From Streptomyces sp. HmicA12 (GTDB taxonomy: Bacteria; Actinomycetota; Actinomycetes; Streptomycetales; Streptomycetaceae): a stretch of DNA of 64,000 bases. The notes under the pieces are model-generated. The model was not told the DNA's origin, ran no database searches, and was given only the letters and a program-made list of their open reading frames with translations. The DNA is taken from assembly GCF_000373565.1 (NCBI RefSeq), contig NZ_KB891799.1, forward strand, positions 248,001 through 312,000. Direction: 5' to 3'. The position numbers and the translations under genes were made by a program. Of the stretch, positions 57,734-64,000 are shown in pieces (the first letter of the stretch is position 1; the number at the start of each line of letters is the position of its first letter).

Positions 57734-59014
57734 TCAGGCCGCCGGGTCGGTCACCTCGCGGCGGGTGGCGAGGACCACGAGGCCGCCGACGACCGCGAGC
57801 CCCATCAGGACGGCGCCGAAGACCGTGGCACCGCCGGTCAGGCCCACCGCGTCACTCAGGTATCCCGCGGAGACCGGCAGGACGCCCGCCAGGAGGTAGC
57901 CGCCCACGTTGAGCGCGGCGTTCGCCTCCGCCAGACGACGTGGCGGGACACCCGCGTTCAGCAGCGACAGTCCGCCGAGCTGCCCCATGCCCTGCCCCGC
58001 ACCCGCCAGCAGCGCGGCGGCGAGCAGCACCGGCACCGACGCGGTGTGCACGGCGACGATCAGCGCGGCCATGGCCAGCGTGGTGCTCGCCGCCCCGGCC
58101 GTCAGAACGGTGCGCCGCCTCAGCCGCCGTACCGCGAACTGCACGCCCGTCGCGGCGAGGAACATCACGAACGCCATGCCGCCGGCGACGATCCGGCTGG
58201 TGGTGCCGAGCAGCCCGGCCAGCAGCGACGGGCCGAGCGAGAGCACGAACGAGGTGGCGGTGATGCCCGGCGCGAACACCGCGATGCCCAGGGCCAGTCG
58301 GCGTCCGCTGCCGCGCGGGACGCCGGGCACGCGCAGCCAGGAGCCGCGGGCGACGGACGTACGGGCGACGGGCCGGGGGAGCGGCATGCGCAGCACCGCG
58401 ACGACGGCGCCGGCCAGAAGGACGGCCTCGACCACGAAGACGGTGCCGGTCGGCGCGGGCGCCGTCTCGGAGAGCACCCCGGCCAGCAGCGGGCCCAGCC
58501 CGGCGCCGAACACCATCGCGCAGGAGGCCAGCAGCGCGGCGAGCCGCCGGCGCTCCGGCCCCGCCACATCGGTCACCGCCGCCATGCCGGCCGAGACGAC
58601 CGCGCCGACCGCGACCCCGGTGAACAGGCGGGCCACGAGCAACGCGGCCACGCTGCCGGCCGTCGCGAAGATCAGGCAGGCGGCGAGCGCGAGCCCCAGC
58701 GCGGGCAGCAGCACCGGCCTGCGCCCGACGCGGTCGGAGACCACGCCGGACACCAGCAGCGACCCGAGCAACCCGACGATGTAGAAGGCGAACACCACGG
58801 TCAGCGTGCCCTTGGAGAACCCGATGTCCCGCTGCCACAGCACGTACAGCGGCGTCGCCGCGTTCGACAGCACGAACACCGCCGTGACCGGCCACGCGGC
58901 CAGCCACACCCACCACAACGGCGCGGTCCGCGCGCCCTCGGCAGCTCCTGGCGAGCCTGCCGCTCCCTCCCCTCCGCGGATGGTGTCCTGCGCGGCGGTC
59001 CGGGTTCCGGACAT
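57734..59014 (-). CDS. MFS transporter (drug exporter-like)
   Basis: This 426-residue, 12-helix carrier has the motif SDRVGRRPVLLPALG between helices 2 and 3 and a motif-C-like glycine-rich helix 5 (ASCAMVFGAGLGPLLAGVLS), pointing to the DHA antiporter group that exports drugs by proton exchange. The ATG at 59014 follows GGGAGGA. Divergent from an ArsR-type regulator, with a palindromic CAGTACGA operator between them, so expression is probably induced when the regulator is released. Confidence 0.87.
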   Translation of the reverse strand: MSGTRTAAQDTIRGGEGAAGSPGAAEGARTAPLWWVWLAAWPVTAVFVLSNAATPLYVLWQRDIGFSKGTLTVVFAFYIVGLLGSLLVSGVVSDRVGRRPVLLPALGLALAACLIFATAGSVAALLVARLFTGVAVGAVVSAGMAAVTDVAGPERRRLAALLASCAMVFGAGLGPLLAGVLSETAPAPTGTVFVVEAVLLAGAVVAVLRMPLPRPVARTSVARGSWLRVPGVPRGSGRRLALGIAVFAPGITATSFVLSLGPSLLAGLLGTTSRIVAGGMAFVMFLAATGVQFAVRRLRRRTVLTAGAASTTLAMAALIVAVHTASVPVLLAAALLAGAGQGMGQLGGLSLLNAGVPPRRLAEANAALNVGGYLLAGVLPVSAGYLSDAVGLTGGATVFGAVLMGLAVVGGLVVLATRREVTDPAA

Positions 59015-59043
59015 GACTGTTCCTCCCGACGTCCGACATCCTG

Positions 59044-59093
59044 CAGTACGAGTCGAGTCGAACTTAGCATGCAGTACGATCGGACTCGTACTG
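59044..59093. promoter_or_regulatory. Operator with three CAGTACGA half-sites
   Basis: CAGTACGAGTC (59044-59054), CAGTACGATCG (59072) and its partner GACTCGTACTG (59083-59093). The first and third form an 11-bp inverted repeat; the second and third make an inner palindrome. They lie in the 93-base gap between the MFS and ArsR genes and suggest binding by the ArsR protein. Confidence 0.7.
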
Positions 59094-59107
59094 GAGAGGA
59101 GTCGCCC

Positions 59108-59497
59108 ATGACCGCGACCGCGGCCACCGCCGCCATCAAGGTGCTGCCGGAACCGGCCGACCTGCCGGAACCGCTGCCGGAGCCGGCCGTGGAGGACCTG
59201 CGCCTGGAGACCGTCCTCGGCGTGCTCAGCGACCCGCTGCGGCTGACGATCGTCCGCAAACTCCTCCTGGAGTCGCAGGAGTTCGACCACACCTGCGGCT
59301 GGTTCGGCCTCGACCGGCCCAAGTCGTCGCTGACCCACCACTTCAAGGCGCTGCGCGAGGCGGGCGTCACGCGCCAGCGCCAGTACGGCCTGGAGCGCCG
59401 CAGCCACGTACGCGTCGACGACCTCGACGCCCGCTTCCCCGGCCTCCTCGCCCTGGTCGCCGCCTGGACCCCGGCTACGGACGCGGGTCCAGCGTGA
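59108..59497 (+). CDS. ArsR-type winged-helix transcriptional regulator
   Basis: A 129-residue regulator. A Pro/Glu N-terminal arm (PEPADLPEPLPEPAVED) is followed by an ArsR-like winged helix: VLGVLSDPLRLTIVRKLL, then FDRPKSSLTHHFKALREAG-type recognition helix (sequence GLDRPKSSLTHHFKALREAG) and wing RQRQYGLERRSHVRV. One Cys (HTCGWF) before the recognition helix; no obvious metal-site pair. Regulates the divergent MFS gene. Its 3' end overlaps the next gene by 23 bases in convergent orientation. Confidence 0.85.
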   Translation: MTATAATAAIKVLPEPADLPEPLPEPAVEDLRLETVLGVLSDPLRLTIVRKLLLESQEFDHTCGWFGLDRPKSSLTHHFKALREAGVTRQRQYGLERRSHVRVDDLDARFPGLLALVAAWTPATDAGPA

Positions 59498-60503
59498 TGT
59501 GCGGTGCCAGCGCGCGGAGGAAGTCGGGCGCGTCGAACATCTCGCCCGCGGAAGCGACGCCCACCGCCTCGGTGCGCCCCGTGAGGACGCGGTCGAGCGC
59601 CTCCACGACGAGGGGCGCCGTGACGGCATAGATGTCCCGGCCGCGCGCCACGGCACGCCGTTCGGCCGTGCCCGAGCGCACCACGGCGTCGATGACGAAG
59701 GCCTGGTCGGACCGCCCGTGCTCATCGGCCGCGACAGGCGCCGGGGTCCCCGGGTCCGCGATGTCACGGACCGCCTCCACCGTCATGTACGTCGTCACGT
59801 CGGGGACGGCCAGATGGCTGGGCACGGTCACGACGTCCGCCATCGTGAACTCCCCGATCACGGAACGCGGCCCCATCGGCTCGGGGAAGGGCCAGTCCAG
59901 GGTGGGCGGGGCGTCGGTGCGGTGCTCCCACTCGCCGCCCGCATAGCGGAGACGGCCCTCGCCCCGCCGCTCCCGGGAGACCGAGCCCGACAGACGCGTC
60001 CCGGCGGTGGGGTGCCAACTGCTCAGCCCGTACGCGATGTGCGCCTCGTCCGCCCCGGTCCAGTCCCCCATCGCCGCGGTCACCAGCAGATCGCCCAGGC
60101 CGCCGAAGAAGGCCATCGCCGGAACGATCACCGCCCGCGCGTCCCGCGCCAGGTCGGCGAAGTGCGCGAACGTGTCGAGGTTCGCCTCGAGCTCGGCCGC
60201 CACGTCCAGGTACGGGATCCCCGCCCGCAGAGCCGCCTCGATCACCGGGGCGGTGGTCGAGGCGAAGGGGCCCGCGCAGTTGATCACGGCCGCCGTACCG
60301 GCCAGCGCGCGGTCGAGCGAGAGCGCGTCGTCCACCGACGCCACCCGGGCCTCCAGCCCGGTCTCGTGCGCCAGCGCCTTGAGTTTGTCGGCGTCGCGAC
60401 CCGCCGGCACCGGAACGAACCCGCGCTCCACCAGCTCCGCCACCACGAACCGCCCGGTGTGCCCGTACGCGCCGAACACCGCCACCGTCTGAACCGATCC
60501 CAT
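59475..60503 (-). CDS. Saccharopine dehydrogenase-like NADP-binding oxidoreductase
   Basis: The 342-residue protein has the Rossmann start VAVFGAYGHTGRFVVAELVERG (read in two parts: VAVFGAYGHTG and RFVVAELV). It continues DKLKALAHETGL and VINCAGPFASTTAPVIEAAL, typical of the saccharopine dehydrogenase/trans-acting enoyl reductase family. The C-terminal half is specific to the family. The actual substrate is unknown: lysine synthesis is unlikely given the context, a lipid or polyketide reductase is possible. ATG at 60503 after GGGGGAG. Confidence 0.82.
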   Translation of the reverse strand: MGSVQTVAVFGAYGHTGRFVVAELVERGFVPVPAGRDADKLKALAHETGLEARVASVDDALSLDRALAGTAAVINCAGPFASTTAPVIEAALRAGIPYLDVAAELEANLDTFAHFADLARDARAVIVPAMAFFGGLGDLLVTAAMGDWTGADEAHIAYGLSSWHPTAGTRLSGSVSRERRGEGRLRYAGGEWEHRTDAPPTLDWPFPEPMGPRSVIGEFTMADVVTVPSHLAVPDVTTYMTVEAVRDIADPGTPAPVAADEHGRSDQAFVIDAVVRSGTAERRAVARGRDIYAVTAPLVVEALDRVLTGRTEAVGVASAGEMFDAPDFLRALAPHITLDPRP

Positions 60504-60684
60504 GAGCTCTCCCCCGACTCGAACGACCGCCACCGATCACTGCCGACCGCTGGCCCTCTACGGACGCGCCGCTGATCCCGTGCCGATGCGATGCCGACCC
60601 GGCGCCTTCCGTCACGGACATCCTGGCGAGGAACGGCACCCTCGCGCGAGCGTCCGGAACGACGCGGCCCATACAATTCCGGAC

Positions 60685-61671
60685 ATGAGTTCTGTCGCGC
60701 TGGCCGTCACCGACGGCATGCTGCACTTCGAGATGTCCCTGGCGATCGAGGTCTTCGGAACCGACCTGACCCACCTCGTGGACCCCTGGTACCAGTTCTC
60801 CGTGTGCGGACCGCACCCCGTGCGGGTCGATCGCTTCCTGCTCGAACCCGACCACGGCCTCGACCGGCTCGCGGACGCCGACACCGTGATCGTTCCCGGC
60901 TGGGCCGACACCGACCAGGCCCCGCCGGCCGAACTGACCGACGCGGTGCGCGCGGCCCACGAGGCGGGCGCGCGCGTGGTCTCGCTGTGCACGGGCGCCT
61001 TCGTCCTGGCCGCCGCCGGCCTGCTCGACCACCGGCGCGCGACCACGCACTGGGCGCACACCGGGGAACTGGCCAGGCGCCACCCGAAGGTCACGGTGGA
61101 CCCCGACGTCCTCTACGTGGACAACGGCAGCGTGCTCACCTCGGCCGGCAAGGCCGCCGCCATGGACCTGTGCCTGCACCTCGTCCGCCTCGACCACGGC
61201 TCGGCGAACGCCAACAAGATCGCCCGCCGCCTCGTCGTACCGCCCCACCGGGACGGCGGCCAGGCCCAGTTCATCGCCACCCCCGTCCCCACCCCGGGCA
61301 ACCATCCCCTGGCCGACCTCTTCCCCTGGGTCCTCGGCCACCTCGACGAGCCGCTCACCGTCGAGGACCTGGCCCGCCGGGCCCGGATGAGCTCGCGCCA
61401 CCTGGGCCGCCACTTCCGGCAGGTGACCGGCACCACCCCGCTGCAGTGGCTCCACATCCAACGCATCCGCCATGCCCAGGAGTTGCTGGAGGCCACCGAC
61501 GACACCGTCGACACCATCGCCGCGGCCACCGGCATGGGCACCGCCACCACCCTGCGCCGCCACTTCCACCGGACCGTCGGCGTCCCGCCGGACACCTACC
61601 GCCGCACCTTCCGGACCCGGGCACACCCCGGCCCGCACCCGGGGAACCAGAACGAAAAAGCGCCCCTCTGA
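60685..61671 (+). CDS. GlxA family AraC-type transcriptional regulator (DJ-1/PfpI plus HTH)
   Basis: A 328-residue regulator. The N-terminal DJ-1/PfpI-like domain (about 1-170) has VVSLCTGAFVLAAAGLLDHR (nucleophile-elbow Cys region) and TTHWAHTGELARRHP. Two AraC HTH units follow at the C-terminus (about 220-315, LTVEDLARRARMSSRHLGRHF and VDTIAAATGMGTATTLRRHF). The ATG at 60685 follows ATTCCGGAC with no clear ribosome site, so it may be leaderless. The effector is unknown. Divergent from the reductase gene, a likely target. Confidence 0.88.
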   Translation: MSSVALAVTDGMLHFEMSLAIEVFGTDLTHLVDPWYQFSVCGPHPVRVDRFLLEPDHGLDRLADADTVIVPGWADTDQAPPAELTDAVRAAHEAGARVVSLCTGAFVLAAAGLLDHRRATTHWAHTGELARRHPKVTVDPDVLYVDNGSVLTSAGKAAAMDLCLHLVRLDHGSANANKIARRLVVPPHRDGGQAQFIATPVPTPGNHPLADLFPWVLGHLDEPLTVEDLARRARMSSRHLGRHFRQVTGTTPLQWLHIQRIRHAQELLEATDDTVDTIAAATGMGTATTLRRHFHRTVGVPPDTYRRTFRTRAHPGPHPGNQNEKAPL

Positions 61672-61699
61672 ACCGCATTCCTGCAGTTCAGAGAGGCGC
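61660..61699 (-). terminator. Terminator of tRNA-Ala (also ends the GlxA-type gene)
   Basis: GCGCCCCTCTGAAC / GTTCAGAGAGGCGC, 14-bp stem with one C-A mismatch. On the minus strand it lies 8 bases past the tRNA and is followed by TTTTT, a textbook Rho-independent terminator. It overlaps the last codons of the plus-strand gene. Confidence 0.85.
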
Positions 61700-61706
61700 A
61701 ATGCTG

Positions 61707-61779
61707 TGGAGCCTAGGGGAGTCGAACCCCTGACATCTGCCATGCAAAGACAGCGCTCTACCAACTGAGCTAAGGCCCC
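61707..61779 (-). tRNA. tRNA-Ala (anticodon TGC)
   Basis: 73 bases on the minus strand: acceptor GGGGCCT pairs with AGGCTCC plus discriminator A, D-arm GCTCAGTTGGTAGAGC, anticodon stem CTGTC/GGCAG with loop TTTGCAT (TGC), T arm AGGGGTTCGACTCCCCT. CCA is not encoded. Confidence 0.95.
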
Positions 61780-61962
61780 GAAAACGATGCGTCCCACCGG
61801 AAGAACCACACTCCTGGTGAGCACCGCAGACCAGAGTACCGGGTCACCCCCTGGATCCTGCAAAAGGATTGGGGGTCCCGGCAGGCGACCACTCTCCGTA
61901 AGATGCCCCACGTGCTTCGCGGCAGCGAAGCACCGTACTTGGGGAAGCGATGGGGAGACGCA

Positions 61963-62511
61963 ATGGACGCCGCACAGCAGGAAGCGACCGCAAGAGCCCG
62001 GGAGCTCCAGCGCAGCTGGTACGGGGAGCCGCTGGGGGCGCTCTTCCGCCGACTGATAGAGGACCTCGGCCTCAACCAGGCGCGCCTGGCGGGAGTGCTC
62101 GGCCTGTCCGCGCCCATGCTGTCCCAGCTGATGAGCGGCCAGCGCGCAAAGATCGGCAACCCCGCGGTGGTGCAGCGCGTGCAGCAGCTGCAGGAGCTGT
62201 CGGGGCAGGTCGCCGACGGCAGTGTCAGCGCGGCCGAGGCCACCGAGCGCATGGACGAGATCAAGAAGTCGCAGGGCGGCTCGGTGCTGACCAACACCGG
62301 GCAGTCGTCGTCCGGTTCGGGTGCGCCCACGGTCAAGCGCGTGGTGCGTGAGATCCAGTCGCTGCTGCGCTCCGTCTCCGCCGCCGGCGACATCATCGAG
62401 GCCGCGGACTCCCTCGCCCCCACCCACCCGGAGCTGGCAGAGTTCCTCCGGGTGTACGGCGCGGGGCGCACCTCGGACGCGGTCGCCCATTACCAGGCGC
62501 ACCAGAACTGA
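61963..62511 (+). CDS. XRE-like helix-turn-helix regulator
   Basis: This 182-residue protein has an HTH at about 28-65 (LIEDLGLNQARLAGVLGLSA, PMLSQLMSGQRAKIGNP), a Gln/Ala/Glu helix, a Ser/Gly linker (TNTGQSSSGSGAP) and a C-terminal helical domain (VVREIQSLLRSVSAAGDIIE). The N-terminal HTH is Cro/CI-like. The ATG at 61963 follows GGGAG. It lies 138 bases before a Ser/Thr kinase gene in the same direction, and the pairing is conserved in Streptomyces as I recall it; the two may form an operon. Target unknown. Confidence 0.85.
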   Translation: MDAAQQEATARARELQRSWYGEPLGALFRRLIEDLGLNQARLAGVLGLSAPMLSQLMSGQRAKIGNPAVVQRVQQLQELSGQVADGSVSAAEATERMDEIKKSQGGSVLTNTGQSSSGSGAPTVKRVVREIQSLLRSVSAAGDIIEAADSLAPTHPELAEFLRVYGAGRTSDAVAHYQAHQN

Positions 62512-62649
62512 CCCCGCGAGAACGTCAGCCGGAAACCGGTGCCGCGACCGCCGCCACCGGTGAGGGTCGCGGGCCGGACCGGGAGCCCTTGCGCGACGTC
62601 CGAGTGAGCCCTGCGCAGCGCGGGCCCGGGAGGGGAGCGAAGCACGACC

Positions 62650-64000
62650 ATGGGTGAGGTCTTCGCCGGCCGGTACGAACTGGCCGACCCCATCGGCCGC
62701 GGGGGAGTGGGAGCGGTCTGGCGCGCATGGGACCACCGGCGCCGCCGCTATGTGGCGGCCAAGGTCCTGCAGCAGAGCGACGCCCACACACTGCTGCGCT
62801 TCGTGCGCGAGCAGGCCCTGCGCATCGACCATCCGCATGTGCTCGCCCCTGCGAGCTGGGCCGCGGACGACGACAAGGTCCTGTTCACCATGGATCTGGT
62901 CGGGGGTGGCTCGCTGGCCCACCTCATCGGTGACTACGGTCCGCTGCCCCCGCAGTTCGTGTGTCTCCTGCTCGACCAGCTCCTGGCCGGCCTCGCCGCG
63001 GTGCACGCGGAAGGTGTGGTGCACCGCGACATCAAGCCCGCCAACATCCTCCTCGAGGCCACCGGCACCGGCCTGCCGCACCTGCGCCTGTCCGACTTCG
63101 GCATCGCGATGCGCAAGGGCGAGCCGCGTCTGACGGAGGCCAACTACGTGGTGGGAACGCCCGGTTACATCGCCCCCGAGCAGGCGCTGGGCGCCGAACC
63201 GGACTTCCCCGCCGACCTGTTCGCGGCGGGCCTGGTCGCGCTCTACCTCCTCGAAGGTGCCAAGCCGGACAGCAAAGCCCTGATCGAGCACTTCGCCGAG
63301 CACGGCACCCCTGGACCCCCGCAAGGCATCCCCGGACCGCTGTGGGGCGTCCTCGCGGGTCTGCTGCAGCCGGACCCCGAGGCCCGCTTCCGCACCGCGA
63401 CCGGAGCCCGTAAGGCACTGCTCGCCGCCACCGAACTCCTGCCGGAACCCGGGCCCGACGACGAGCTGATCGAGGTCTTCGACCAACTCGGCCCGCTCCC
63501 CCCGGGCTTCAGCCCCGAGGGACCGGCCACCCGGGGCCGCAGGGCCCGCCCCCTGCACGCCACCACACCGTCGCCACCCGCGATCATGCCGGAGCGGCCC
63601 GTGTCCCAGCCCTCGCAGGCCCTCGCGCAACCGTTCACACCACCACCGCCGCCCCCCTCCGTCCCACCCACGCCCCCGCCCATACCCGCGCCCATACCCG
63701 CGCCCACGACCGAGCCCGAGTCCGGCGTCGAGGGTCCACCGCAGTCGGCCCCTGAACCTCCCCTCCCTTCCATGTCGGAGACGGGAAGCTTCCACCTCCC
63801 CCCGCCGGCCGCTCCCGAGAAGCAGCTCCCGCCCCCTCCCTCGGTGCCACCTCCGATGCCGTCGGTCCTTCCTGCCGCGCCCCTGCCCGAACCGCCCAGG
63901 GCCCAGCCACCATCGGCCCCCACCGGCGCCCAGGCCCCGACTCCGACCCCGACCCCGACCCCGACTACGGCGCCCGCGCAGGATCCACTGCCCGCCCCCA
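62650..64000 (+). CDS. Ser/Thr protein kinase with Pro-rich tail (runs off the right edge)
   Basis: 450 residues visible. The kinase domain is at 8-270: GRGGVGAVWRAW, Lys in VAAKVLQQ, HRDIKPANILLE, DFGIAMRKG, PGYIAPEQALG. The domain is complete. The activation loop (EPRLTEANYVVGTPG) has one Thr rather than the double Thr of PknB. From about 320 the chain is a Pro/Ala/Ser run (TPPPIPAPIPAPTT, QAPTPTPTPTPTTAP) that goes out of the window; a membrane helix may lie beyond. ATG at 62650, 138 bases after the XRE regulator; weak ribosome site GGGAGGGG about 15 bases up. Confidence 0.88.
   Translation, partial: MGEVFAGRYELADPIGRGGVGAVWRAWDHRRRRYVAAKVLQQSDAHTLLRFVREQALRIDHPHVLAPASWAADDDKVLFTMDLVGGGSLAHLIGDYGPLPPQFVCLLLDQLLAGLAAVHAEGVVHRDIKPANILLEATGTGLPHLRLSDFGIAMRKGEPRLTEANYVVGTPGYIAPEQALGAEPDFPADLFAAGLVALYLLEGAKPDSKALIEHFAEHGTPGPPQGIPGPLWGVLAGLLQPDPEARFRTATGARKALLAATELLPEPGPDDELIEVFDQLGPLPPGFSPEGPATRGRRARPLHATTPSPPAIMPERPVSQPSQALAQPFTPPPPPPSVPPTPPPIPAPIPAPTTEPESGVEGPPQSAPEPPLPSMSETGSFHLPPPAAPEKQLPPPPSVPPPMPSVLPAAPLPEPPRAQPPSAPTGAQAPTPTPTPTPTTAPAQDPLPAP

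Noticed and set aside
59764..63795. A very long minus-strand open frame (over 1300 codons)
   Set aside because: It lies opposite well-supported plus-strand genes and two tRNAs, has no family motifs, and arises from high GC content removing stop codons.

Overview
The window is very GC-rich, uses GTG and TTG starts freely, and is packed with 4-nt stop/start overlaps. With its gene families (mycothiol-dependent enzymes, Bpa, CrgA, class E sortases, PASTA kinase, DUF5324) this points to a Streptomyces or close relative. The right half holds the conserved actinobacterial division block also known from Mycobacterium (fhaA-fhaB-pstP-rodA-pbpA-pknB ... pabA, DUF881, crgA, rhomboid, ppiA). That block, a perfect ParB site, a ParB-like site and a dense DnaA-box cluster place the window on the chromosome core near oriC, which I infer lies beyond the right edge.

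Layout. 1-5.7 kb: start of a secreted SGNH hydrolase, LURP-one protein, nitrilase-like amidohydrolase, mycothiol-dependent enzyme, an MFS exporter with its GntR regulator, and a secreted D,D-carboxypeptidase. 5.8-10.4 kb: a first branched-chain 2-oxoacid dehydrogenase operon (bkdFGH type) divergent from a NarL-type response regulator. 10.5-19.8 kb: FMN-binding protein, Ser/Thr kinase, proteasome activator Bpa, quinone oxidoreductase, a 64-bp tandem repeat, a K+ channel whose start overlaps a parS site, and a moeA/mobA molybdenum-cofactor pair carrying low-complexity expansions. 19.9-24.2 kb: second bkd operon (bkdABC type) divergent from an Lrp regulator. 24.2-36.5 kb: phenylacetate catabolism in two blocks (paaH-tetR / paaN and paaABCDE), separated by an rRNA methyltransferase and an HTTM/DUF5819 membrane pair, followed by an acyl-CoA dehydrogenase with a KstR-like operator.

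36.5-41.2 kb: rhodanese, J-domain protein, a decayed SpoIIE/RsbU-type phosphatase fragment, DUF2252 protein, a divergent HxlR/azoreductase pair and tRNA-Leu(CAG). 41.6-49.8 kb: FHA, phosphatase, RodA, PBP2 and PknB genes controlling polar growth and division. 49.9-54.8 kb: three class E sortases, pabA with a coupled 53-residue membrane protein missed by size filters, DUF881 and crgA. 54.8-55.05 kb: eight DnaA boxes. 55-64 kb: rhomboid protease, cyclophilin, DUF5324 protein, MFS/ArsR pair, a saccharopine-dehydrogenase-like reductase, a GlxA-type regulator, tRNA-Ala(TGC), an XRE regulator and a Ser/Thr kinase cut by the right edge.

Regulatory logic. Three copies of an ACCGA-N4-TCGGT palindrome sit before bkdABC, between paaH and paaN, and before paaA. 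They suggest that the TetR regulator encoded beside paaH links aromatic and branched-chain acyl-CoA metabolism. Best candidates for something little described: the HTTM/DUF5819 pair (an SdpB/SdpA-like arrangement), the DnaA-box cluster, and the tandem-repeat changes at the ends of bpa, mobA and moeA. All assignments are by reading and family memory; no searches were run.
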